A DNA stretch of 14,636 nucleotides, from NCBI GenBank assembly GCA_947645965.1, contig CANSES010000028.1:1-14636 (forward strand), in the 5' to 3' direction. Under the pieces are notes generated by a model. It had not been told where the DNA came from, made no database searches, and worked only from the letters and a program-made list of their open reading frames with translations. Positions 7,443-13,612 of this stretch are shown piece after piece. How positions within the stretch are numbered: the stretch's first letter is position 1; every line of letters starts with the position of its first letter. This DNA comes from an uncultured Enterorhabdus sp. (GTDB lineage: Bacteria; Actinomycetota; Coriobacteriia; Coriobacteriales; Eggerthellaceae). Position numbers and translations under genes: made by a program.

Positions 7443-9430
7443 CAGCGGCCCTCGGGGGCGAGGCGGGCGGTTTCTGAGGCGGCGCCCACCAGGGGCGCGC
7501 GCCCGTCGTCGGTGGCGCGGCGGAAGGCGACGGCGCCGTGGGCGAGCAGGGCCTCCACGGCCTCGCCCCGCTCGATGCCGTTGTCGAAGATGAAGGTGGC
7601 CAGCGGGTTCAGATAGGCGTTCTCCACCAGGTTCCCGATGCCGCGGCCGCCCCTCTCGCGCACCTCATCGGCCATGGCCGCTTCCAGCAGATGCTCGGTC
7701 AGCGCCTCGCTGGCGGCCACGGTGATGCCGCAGCGGGTGCGCACGTTCCCGTTGATCTTCGCCAGCTGGGCCTGCAGGATCAGGCGCGAGGCCTCGGGCG
7801 AGATGTAGTCGAATACCACGATGTTGTCGCCGATGCGGTTGAGCACCTCGGGCTTGAAGTGGGTGGCCATGGCCGCTTCCACCTTGGCGCGGATGACGTC
7901 GTAGGGCTCGCCGGGATGCACGATGTTGCGCCGTCCGACGATGCGACCGTGCTCGTCGAGCATCTCTTCGGAGATGCCGACGTTGCTCGTGAAGAAGATG
8001 ATGGTCTCGCTGAAGTAGACCGTCTGGCCCTGCCCATCGGTCATGCGGCCGTCTTCCAAGATCTGGAGAAACTTGTCCATGATGGAGGGATGGGCCTTCT
8101 CCACCTCGTCGAACAGCAGCACCGAGAAGGGGTTGGCGCGCACGGCGTTGGTCAGCTGGCCGCCGGCCTCGTAGCCCACGTAGCCGGGCGGCGCGCCGAA
8201 CAGCTTCTGGTCGGCGTTCTCGGCGGCGTACTCGGACATGTCGAAGCGCAGGTAGCTGCGCTCGTCGCCGAAGAGCAGCTCGGTTACGGCCTTCACCATC
8301 TCGGTCTTGCCCGTGCCCGTGGGGCCGGCCAGGAGCAGCACGCCCTTGGGCTTGGTGCCCGAGGAATGCTGCATGCCGGAAAAGCCCAGCACCGAGCGCT
8401 TCAGCACGGTGACGATCTTGTCGATGGCAGGCTCCTGCCCCTTCACGCGGCGCCGTAGCGCGGCCGCCGGGTCGTCGCGCAGCTTGTCCAGCATGGCGGT
8501 CCACTGGTTCTCGCGGATGCCGTATTTGTAGAGGTCCACCAGCTGGGGGATGGCCGCCGGCTCGGTGCCGCCGCGGGCGTAGAGACGCCGCAGTTCGTCC
8601 AGTTCTACGAGCTTCATGGCATCGGTGGTGTCGATGAGCTTGCCGCGCACCTTGGCGAGGCTCGGGTCGGCCAGGTCAGGGAAGGCGCGGTCGAGGTAGG
8701 CCTCGCGGGCCGGCCGGTCGGGGTTGGGAATGGAGATGACGCGCACATCGGGGTTGCCGCGGGTGAGCCACGAGGGTACGTCGGAGGCGCGGTTCACCAC
8801 CAGCACGAGGGTGTTCACGTGGGCGCCGTCGCCGCGGATGGCGTCGGCCGCGCCCAGGTAGAGGTTCATGAACACGGCGTTCTCCTCGGGGGTGAGGTCT
8901 TCCGGCGAGGAGGACAGCCGGCTCGCCAGGTTGAACACGCAGGCGACAGAAGCGGGGGCGGCAGCGTCGTCGTCGAGGCGCCGGGACAGCGCCGCGCGCA
9001 CGAGCAGGGCGTCGTGGACGAGGCGGTTGGCGGCATAGGGCTGCTGGCGGGACGCCGGATCGCTCGCCGGATTCAGCGCTTCGGCCTCGGCGGTGATTTG
9101 GGTCGCCTCCCGCTGGGCCGCGTTGGCCAGGGCGGCGGCGTCGCCGGTGCCGAGGGGATCGCTGATGCCCCGCAGCGGATCAACGAACAGGAAGCGGTAG
9201 GGGCGCGGACGGGCGGCGTTGGTGCCGGCGAACAAGGCGGCCAGCAGGGCGTCCAGGGGCAGGAAGTCAGCGGTGGCATCTGGGTCGGCAGCTTCGGGTG
9301 CGGGGGCCGGCGCGGGTGTTGCGGGCGCTGCGGGCGTCCAGGGGTAGAGGTCGGCCACGTTGCCCTCGATGACGAAGACGGGCTTGATGCCGATGAAGTT
9401 GTCCAGCTCTCGCTGCCAGGTGGGCGTCAT
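7442..9430 (-). CDS. ClpB-like AAA+ ATPase with degenerate first ATPase domain
   Basis: 662 residues. The C-terminal half is a full ClpA/ClpB second-ring ATPase (AAA_2 type): RRRVKGQEPAIDKIV (326-340), Walker A GPTGTGKT (369-376), pore loop GYVGY (416-420), Walker B VLLFDE (437-442) with EKAHP, sensor 1 TSN (481-483), LNRI arginine-finger region (530-533) and a sensor-2-like RERGGRGIGN (591-600). The N-terminal 280 residues lack a P-loop but keep AAA-like strands. The segment LVLVVNRASDVPSWL (208-222), followed by the VISIPNPDRPAREAYL segment (231-246), resembles the sensor-1 to arginine region of a first ring that has lost nucleotide binding. There is no Clp N-domain and no ClpB middle coiled-coil. 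It is likely a hexameric remodelling or unfolding machine for a dedicated client. It overlaps both neighbours: ATGA with the radical SAM gene upstream, TGATG with the kinase downstream. Confidence 0.93.
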   Translation of the reverse strand: MTPTWQRELDNFIGIKPVFVIEGNVADLYPWTPAAPATPAPAPAPEAADPDATADFLPLDALLAALFAGTNAARPRPYRFLFVDPLRGISDPLGTGDAAALANAAQREATQITAEAEALNPASDPASRQQPYAANRLVHDALLVRAALSRRLDDDAAAPASVACVFNLASRLSSSPEDLTPEENAVFMNLYLGAADAIRGDGAHVNTLVLVVNRASDVPSWLTRGNPDVRVISIPNPDRPAREAYLDRAFPDLADPSLAKVRGKLIDTTDAMKLVELDELRRLYARGGTEPAAIPQLVDLYKYGIRENQWTAMLDKLRDDPAAALRRRVKGQEPAIDKIVTVLKRSVLGFSGMQHSSGTKPKGVLLLAGPTGTGKTEMVKAVTELLFGDERSYLRFDMSEYAAENADQKLFGAPPGYVGYEAGGQLTNAVRANPFSVLLFDEVEKAHPSIMDKFLQILEDGRMTDGQGQTVYFSETIIFFTSNVGISEEMLDEHGRIVGRRNIVHPGEPYDVIRAKVEAAMATHFKPEVLNRIGDNIVVFDYISPEASRLILQAQLAKINGNVRTRCGITVAASEALTEHLLEAAMADEVRERGGRGIGNLVENAYLNPLATFIFDNGIERGEAVEALLAHGAVAFRRATDDGRAPLVGAASETARLAPEGR

Positions 9431-9987
9431 GACGGTCCCTCTCTCGCCGGGCGGCCGTGGATGCCGATGGACAGGGCGCGGCCGTCGAACACCGCGTTCT
9501 GCACGCGGCGCGGTTTTCTCTCCTCTTCATAATAAAGGTTTTCCAGCGCGGGATTCAGCACGATGAGCCGCTGATTGGTCGATCCGCGCAGCCCGCAGAC
9601 CCCGTCATTGAGCGCCGCCACGTAGGGCCCGTCGACGAGCGCGTCGATCTGCGCGGGCAGGGCCGGCAGCTCTTCCCGCGTAAAACCCGTGTACACGAGG
9701 ATGTCGTCGAAGGCGGGGCGAATGAGGGCGAGCAGGCGGCCGAGCTCGTCGGCCTGCTCCAAGGGGTCGCCGCCGGTGAAGGTGATGCGGTGGGCGCCGG
9801 TGCGCCGGGCCGTGGCCTGCAAGAGGGTGGCCAGGCGCTCGACGGCGATGGCGGCATCGGGGCGCACGTCCCACAGCTCGGGGTTGGCGCAGCCGGGGCA
9901 GCGCTTCGAGCAGCCGCAGGTCCACACGGCGATGCGGCGCCCTGGGCCTAAGGTGGTCACGGGGTGGTAGATGCGGTCGACGAACAT
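9427..9987 (-). CDS. Radical SAM 4Fe-4S protein, NrdG/activase-like
   Basis: 186 residues. CGCSKRCPGC places Cys26, Cys30 and Cys33 in the CxxxCxxC motif that binds the 4Fe-4S cluster used to cleave S-adenosylmethionine. TFTGGDPLEQ (69-78) is the SAM-binding GGxP-type strand, and ILVYTGF (about 96-102) and LVDGPYV are typical of the short NrdG-like activases. The family activates glycyl radical enzymes such as anaerobic ribonucleotide reductase, but no such partner is in the window and the gene is locked inside the kinase operon: 15 bases after the FHA gene, and its stop overlapping the AAA+ start (ATGA). A mis-annotated ordinary NrdG would be expected next to nrdD. A role in modifying a protein of this operon is inference. 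Confidence 0.88.
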   Translation of the reverse strand: MFVDRIYHPVTTLGPGRRIAVWTCGCSKRCPGCANPELWDVRPDAAIAVERLATLLQATARRTGAHRITFTGGDPLEQADELGRLLALIRPAFDDILVYTGFTREELPALPAQIDALVDGPYVAALNDGVCGLRGSTNQRLIVLNPALENLYYEEERKPRRVQNAVFDGRALSIGIHGRPAREGPS

Positions 9988-10002
9988 GGGCGCGCCCCGG
10001 TG

Positions 10003-10722
10003 CTAGGGCTGGTCCGCGGGCCGCGCCGCCGCGCGGGCGATCTGACGCTGGTCGAAGGGGTCGCTGCAGAAGGAGCAGCGATCAATGTGGTCGGCGCGGC
10101 TGGCCACGGGATGCTCGGTGCCGCAGACGGGGCAGCGCACGGTCCAGCGGGGGAGGGATGCGGGGTCGGTGGGGGCTGCGTCGGTGGAAGCGTGGGTCGC
10201 GGAGCCATCGGGGGCCGCGCTGGCGCTCGCGTTCTCTGTTGCGGGTGCGTCCGGGGCGCTGGCGCAGTCTACGGTCGTGGCGCCCTGCTCGCCTTCGGGG
10301 CAGGTCAGGTTCACGCGGAACACCATGTCGGCCAGCTTCAACGTCTCATCGCCGAACAGAGGGTGGGGCACGCCGGTGCGCAGGGTCGTCCACACGCCGG
10401 CCCGTTCCACCGACGAGGCGTTGCGCCCCGTGTGCTCGATGGTCCAGCGCCCCGTATCGCCGAGAGCCACCACGGCGTGCACGCCGGAGACGCGCGGCGA
10501 GAAGGCTTCGGGCGCGAAGTCGCCCGCCCGGCCCAGCACCCCGCCCGGGGCGGTCACGGTGATGGTGGCGCCGCCGCGCAGGTCTTCCAATATAAGGTTG
10601 CTTGCCGCTGGTGGGGAAGGGGCGGCCGCGGCTGCGGCCGTGGCCGTGGCGAAGGGGGCGCCGCAGGCGGTGCAGGCGCTGGCGGCATCGGCATTGGCGA
10701 AACCGCAGGAACACAGGCGCAT
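10003..10722 (-). CDS. FHA-domain protein flanked by two zinc ribbons
   Basis: 239 residues in three parts. An N-terminal zinc ribbon uses Cys4, Cys6, Cys17 and Cys20 (CSC...CTAC). An Ala/Pro linker leads to an FHA domain at about 42-140 with the expected phosphopeptide contacts: LGR (Arg65), RVSGVHA (Ser79, His82) and TGRNASS (Asn101). After a low-complexity Ala/Thr/Ser linker (about 145-190) comes a second zinc ribbon, CPVC (197-200) and CSFC (216-219). FHA domains bind phosphothreonine peptides, so this is the natural reader of the kinase encoded two genes downstream. The N-terminal ribbon resembles the zinc-ribbon caps of other bacterial signalling proteins. The gene starts one base after the coiled-coil gene stop (TGA-T-ATG), which indicates translational coupling. 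Confidence 0.92.
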   Translation of the reverse strand: MRLCSCGFANADAASACTACGAPFATATAAAAAAPSPPAASNLILEDLRGGATITVTAPGGVLGRAGDFAPEAFSPRVSGVHAVVALGDTGRWTIEHTGRNASSVERAGVWTTLRTGVPHPLFGDETLKLADMVFRVNLTCPEGEQGATTVDCASAPDAPATENASASAAPDGSATHASTDAAPTDPASLPRWTVRCPVCGTEHPVASRADHIDRCSFCSDPFDQRQIARAAARPADQP

Positions 10723-10723
10723 A

Positions 10724-12058
10724 TCAGCTCATTTCTCGAGTGGCGGCGCGCTTGCGGCGACGATGGGCGCTGCGCGTCGTGGTCTGGACGGGGGCGGCTT
10801 CAACGCCTGTGGTCGCCGCGGTCTGCTCGGCCCTGGTTGCCTCGCGCATCTCGCGGCTGAAGGCCCCGTCGGCGGCGGCGCGGTACTGCACCCTGTTGGT
10901 GATGCCGTAGGCGGCCAACTCGTCGGCGATCTCATCGTAGACGGCGCAGAACGCTTCCTGGGCCCGAAGCAGCTCGTCGGCGCGTGCGGGGTCGTCGGTC
11001 GCTTCCAGGCAGACGGCTTCCCCGTCGGTCACGGCGTCGATGCCCTCGGGCAACCCTGCGATCTGCAGCATGAGATCGCCCTCTTCCGATAGGAAGCTGT
11101 GGATGCCCGCGGTGTCCTCGGTGCTGCCAAAAAGATGATGGGTTCCCGTCAGCTCGCGGCCGAGCGACACCGAGCGCACAATGTCGTAGCCGTGGCGCGC
11201 CATCACTTCGTCGATGCAGGCCTGCAGGTAGGCATTGCGGTCGGCCTCGGCCTGGCGCGCCCGCAGCCGTTCGACCCGCGCCACGGCCTCTTCTAAGGTG
11301 GCGAAGGCCCGTGGCGCTGCGCGATGGCCGAGGGCGGTGTCCGGCTCGGCGCGCTGCTCCAGGGTGGCGATGAGCGATGCCAGCTCGGCCATGGCCGCCT
11401 CGTTCGCTTCCATGGCCGGCAGCAGCAGCGCCAACTGCGCCGCCGTGGCGGGTTCCAACCGGCGGCTGTGCTCCATGAGCAGGGCCCGGTCGGCGGCCAA
11501 CGTATGGGGCGACTGCACCAGATCCCAGGCGCGACGGGCGATCTCCTGGATGTCGGGAGGGGCTGTGTCAGTGCCGGTCGTGCCCGGGGTTTGGGTGGTC
11601 GCCTCGTCGGCATCGGTCGCGGCGGTGGTACGGGCGGTAGCCGCCGCGCGCAGCAGAGCGGCGAAGTCCTGGGCGTCGGCTGCGGCATCGGCGCGGGAGC
11701 GGGCCCTCAGGATGCGCTCCTCAGCCGCGGCGGCCTCGGCGCAGAAAGCGTCGGCGATGGCCGCGGCCCGGGCGCAACAGCGCGCGGAAAGTGCGACGGA
11801 ATCGGCCATGGCCGCGGCCGGTGCGAATGCGCATTCGTCGGCGAGCCGCGCCAGGGCCGTCGCGGCCAGGGCCTGCACGCTGGCGGCCGCCTCCGCCGCC
11901 TCGGGGCACGACCGCGCCAGAGCCGTCAATCGGTCGCGCAGCTCCTCGATGCGCCGCCGAGCCCGCGCCGTCGCGCCGTCAACGTCGGAGCGCAGCGCCT
12001 CTAGCTGCGCCGCGATCATCCGCTCGATTTCCAACTGGCTTGTCTTCGGCCCGCTCAT
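10724..12058 (-). CDS. Alanine-rich coiled-coil protein of unknown function, first gene of the kinase operon
   Basis: 444 residues from the ATG at 12058, which has AAGGGG seven bases upstream. An in-frame TTG 18 bases earlier is possible but less likely. The N-terminus reads SGPKTSQLEIERMIAAQLEALR and leads into long helical, probably coiled-coil segments (about 10-140), then a Thr-rich linker (144-169) containing TTQTPGTTGTDT. More helices follow at 170-275. A compact C-terminal domain (about 285-395) contains GTHHLFGST, GIHSFLSEEGDLMLQIAGLPEG and QEAFCAVYDEIADELAAYGI, and the protein ends in a basic tail (HRRRKRAATRE). I do not recognise the family with certainty; a short SGPKTS-type start is something I recall in other uncharacterised proteins near FHA or chaperone genes. 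It is not visibly secreted. It could be a scaffold or the client of the AAA+ protein (inference). Confidence 0.85.
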   Translation of the reverse strand: MSGPKTSQLEIERMIAAQLEALRSDVDGATARARRRIEELRDRLTALARSCPEAAEAAASVQALAATALARLADECAFAPAAAMADSVALSARCCARAAAIADAFCAEAAAAEERILRARSRADAAADAQDFAALLRAAATARTTAATDADEATTQTPGTTGTDTAPPDIQEIARRAWDLVQSPHTLAADRALLMEHSRRLEPATAAQLALLLPAMEANEAAMAELASLIATLEQRAEPDTALGHRAAPRAFATLEEAVARVERLRARQAEADRNAYLQACIDEVMARHGYDIVRSVSLGRELTGTHHLFGSTEDTAGIHSFLSEEGDLMLQIAGLPEGIDAVTDGEAVCLEATDDPARADELLRAQEAFCAVYDEIADELAAYGITNRVQYRAAADGAFSREMREATRAEQTAATTGVEAAPVQTTTRSAHRRRKRAATREMS

Positions 12059-12070
12059 GGATGCGCCCCT

Positions 12071-12101
12071 TTGCAATGGAATGGTGTGCGACCATTATAA
12101 G
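12071..12101 (+). promoter_or_regulatory. Possible promoter for the carbonic anhydrase gene
   Basis: TTGCAA (12071-12076) could be a -35. The -10 could be TATAAG (12096-12101, spacing 19) or CATTAT (12093-12098, spacing 16); neither is ideal. It overlaps the oppositely directed operon promoter and the AATGGT/ACCATT dyad, so both genes could share control. Confidence 0.4.
12080..12099 (-). promoter_or_regulatory. Promoter -10 and dyad operator for the six-gene kinase operon
   Basis: The minus strand carries an exact TATAAT (12099-12094), placing a transcription start near 12087 and a leader of about 29 bases before the coiled-coil gene ATG. No good -35 is seen at 17 bases, so activation by a factor is possible. 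A perfect inverted repeat AATGGT-GTGCG-ACCATT (12080-12096) overlaps the -10 and the predicted start, a suitable place for a repressor. It lies in the 69-base divergent gap shared with the carbonic anhydrase gene. Confidence 0.5.
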
Positions 12102-12116
12102 AGGAAAGGACGAGAC

Positions 12117-12122
12117 GGGAGG
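12117..12122 (+). promoter_or_regulatory. Ribosome binding site that supports a GTG start for carbonic anhydrase
   Basis: GGGAGG lies five bases before the GTG at 12128. The in-frame ATG at 12146 lacks a comparable site. The ATG at 12164 has a weaker AAGGGG upstream. Confidence 0.65.
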
Positions 12123-12127
12123 TTCCA

Positions 12128-12772
12128 GTGAGCGAGACGGATGCGATGAAGGGGCGGTGCGCCATGGGTTACACCGCCGACGACTACGACGGCGATGCCC
12201 ATGTGCCGGCAGCGGTGGCCCTGGAGCGGCTGTGCGAGGGCAACCGCATCTATGTGGAGGCCCTCGACCACGAACGCGACCTGTCGCCCGAGCGCATCGC
12301 CGAGCTGTTCGAAAACGGCCAGCGCCCCTTCGCCTGCGTGATCACCTGCGCCGATTCCCGCGTGGTGCCCGAGCACATCTTCATGACGGGCTTGGGAGAG
12401 CTGTTCGTCATCCGTGTGGCCGGCAACATCGTGGGGCCCATCGAGTTGGCCAGCGTGGTGTACGCCTGCGAACATTTGCACACCCGCCTCGTGTTGGTGC
12501 TCGGCCATACCCACTGCGGCGCCATCAAGGCCGCCCTCGACGGAGAAGCGGGCCCCGTGGCCGCCATCACCGAGCGCATCGCCGAGGCGCTGGGCGATGT
12601 GGACGACCCCTACGAGGCCAGCGTGGTGAATGCCCAGGCTGCGGCCTCCGAGCTCGCGGAAAGCCCCGAACTCGCCCGCCTTATGGCCGAGCACGACCTG
12701 GACATCCGCTGCGCCGTCTACCACACCCACTGCGGCGTCGTGGACTTCTTGGAAGAGGCGATCTCGATTTAG
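12128..12772 (+). CDS. Beta-class carbonic anhydrase
   Basis: 214 residues. The enzyme interconverts CO2 and bicarbonate with a zinc ion held by two cysteines and a histidine. The ligands are visible: CADSRV supplies Cys74 and the Asp76-Arg78 dyad, and HTHCGA supplies His127 and Cys130. VIRVAGNIVGP (94-104) corresponds to the usual RNAGN strand, with valine in place of the asparagine after the arginine. Total length is normal for the bacterial clade, and there is no signal peptide, so it is cytoplasmic. It probably supplies bicarbonate for carboxylations. The GTG start is preferred because of a strong GGGAGG site; starting at Met7 or Met13 would not affect the domain. The gene is divergent from the kinase operon and is followed by a weak hairpin. 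No functional link to the kinase operon is implied beyond the shared intergenic region. Confidence 0.94.
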   Translation: MSETDAMKGRCAMGYTADDYDGDAHVPAAVALERLCEGNRIYVEALDHERDLSPERIAELFENGQRPFACVITCADSRVVPEHIFMTGLGELFVIRVAGNIVGPIELASVVYACEHLHTRLVLVLGHTHCGAIKAALDGEAGPVAAITERIAEALGDVDDPYEASVVNAQAAASELAESPELARLMAEHDLDIRCAVYHTHCGVVDFLEEAISI

Positions 12773-12831
12773 GCCCACTGCAGGCTGCCCACGACCGCTC
12801 GCTTTTCCCTCGGGCGACTCTGCGAGAACTT

Positions 12832-12849
12832 CCCCGCTTTCGGGGGATT
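12832..12849 (+). terminator. Possible weak terminator after carbonic anhydrase
   Basis: CCCCG-CTTT-CGGGG forms a 5-bp stem with a 4-base loop, followed by GATTTAG. The stem and T-tract are short, so termination is likely partial or rho-assisted. It sits just before the next promoter. Confidence 0.35.
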
Positions 12850-12855
12850 TAGACG

Positions 12856-12884
12856 TTGCGTCAGGGCTATAGCGGCGCTAGAAT
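12856..12884 (+). promoter_or_regulatory. Sigma-70-type promoter for the TetR-activase operon
   Basis: TTGCGT (12856-12861) and TAGAAT (12879-12884) are separated by exactly 17 bases, which puts the transcription start near 12891. That start falls at the edge of the palindromic operator described next, and 48 bases before the TetR start codon. Confidence 0.7.
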
Positions 12885-12890
12885 ACGCGT

Positions 12891-12911
12891 TAATGGACAC
12901 ACTGTTCATTA
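12891..12911 (+). promoter_or_regulatory. Palindromic operator, probably for the TetR regulator itself
   Basis: TAATGGACA-CAC-TGTTCATTA is a 21-bp palindrome with 9-bp arms and a single mismatch (G12896 opposite T12906). It begins at the predicted transcription start, where TetR-family repressors commonly bind to block their own promoter. The half-site TGTTCAT recurs exactly at 12913-12919, 10 bases on, and imperfectly (TGTTGAA) at 12922-12928. The half-sites therefore repeat about once per helical turn, which suggests cooperative binding of more than one dimer. Confidence 0.65.
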
Positions 12912-12938
12912 TTGTTCATGCTGTTGAAATGAGGGAAC

Positions 12939-13592
12939 GTGGGTACTGCCGTACTGGAAGTGCTGTCCGACGAATCGCTGGCCCCGCCCGCCTTATGCGA
13001 GGATCGGCGCATCACCCGCTCGAAGCGGGCCCTGCGCGGGGCGCTCATCGCGCTCATCGAGGAGCGGGGGCTGGACGCCATCACGGTGAACGACCTGTGC
13101 GAGCGGGCCGACTTGAACCGGGGAACCTTCTACAACCATTTCCACGATAAGGAAAACCTGCTGACCGCGTTGGAAAACGAGGTGCTGGCCGAAGTTGCCC
13201 TGCTGCAGGCCCGGATGCAAAATGTCACCCTCGGCGACATGCTGGCCTTCCGGGTGGCCGGCCGCCCGGTGCCGGTGCTCGTGGATCTCTTCGAGTACCT
13301 GCGCGAGGAAAGCGATTTTCTGCGGGCGGTGCTCGGCTCCGGGGGCGATGTGCGCTTCGGGCCGCGCCTGCGCGAGGCGGTGTGCGAGAACCTCGTGCAG
13401 AACATCTTGCACGAGAAGTACCGCACGAACCCCACCCCTTTCGTGAATTACTACGTGGCCTTCTACGCTGCGGCCTACTTAGGGATCATCGCCCAGTGGG
13501 TCGAGAACGGCTGCCTTGAGACCCCTGAAGAAATGGCCCGCATCGCCGTGCGCCTTCTGTTCATCACGCCCGGCGAGCCTATCGAGCTGTAG
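12939..13592 (+). CDS. TetR/AcrR-family transcriptional regulator
   Basis: 217 residues. The N-terminal DNA-binding region has ITRSKRALRGALIALIEERG (25-44) and the helix-turn-helix ITVNDLCERADLNRGTFYNHF (48-68, split here as ITVNDLCERADL and NRGTFYNHF), ending in DKENLL. The C-terminal ligand/dimer domain includes VNYYVAFYAAAYLGIIAQW and VENGCLETPEEMA, which resembles the TetR_C_8 type. The GTG start has GAGGG only three bases upstream, shorter than ideal. A GTG at codon 8 has no site at all, so the first is kept. The activase gene starts 20 bases after its stop, so the two are co-transcribed. With the palindrome at its promoter it is probably an autorepressor controlling the activase. The inducing ligand, perhaps an acyl-CoA or aromatic acid, is unknown. 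Confidence 0.9.
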   Translation: MGTAVLEVLSDESLAPPALCEDRRITRSKRALRGALIALIEERGLDAITVNDLCERADLNRGTFYNHFHDKENLLTALENEVLAEVALLQARMQNVTLGDMLAFRVAGRPVPVLVDLFEYLREESDFLRAVLGSGGDVRFGPRLREAVCENLVQNILHEKYRTNPTPFVNYYVAFYAAAYLGIIAQWVENGCLETPEEMARIAVRLLFITPGEPIEL

Positions 13593-13612
13593 GTCCCAGA
13601 AGCGAGGAAACT

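Noticed and set aside
6327..7616. A 429-codon plus-strand frame opposite the kinase domain
   Set aside because: It is antisense to perfectly ordered kinase motifs and has no recognisable family pattern.
9427..9987. Ordinary nrdG of anaerobic ribonucleotide reductase
   Set aside because: There is no nrdD in the window and the gene overlaps the AAA+ start codon, so I kept a neutral activase-like call rather than a gene symbol.
10600..10710. GC-rich repetitive stretch (GCCGCGGCTGCGGCC-type) as a possible repeat element
   Set aside because: It encodes the Ala-rich linker of the FHA protein; the repetition comes from alanine codons.
4164..12058. Type VI secretion or its PpkA/Fha regulatory cassette
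   Set aside because: Kinase plus FHA plus ClpB-like ATPase suggests it at first, but no sheath, baseplate or membrane-complex genes are visible and the ATPase lacks the ClpV/ClpB N-terminal parts.
10085..12131. Long plus-strand frames (335, 298 and 226 codons) opposite the FHA and coiled-coil genes
   Set aside because: They are Ala/Ser/Arg-rich shadow frames. The minus-strand frames have zinc ribbons, FHA residues and good ribosome sites.
12095..12778. A 227-codon minus-strand frame opposite carbonic anhydrase
   Set aside because: The plus strand has all zinc-binding and catalytic residues of beta-carbonic anhydrase; the antisense product has no family pattern.
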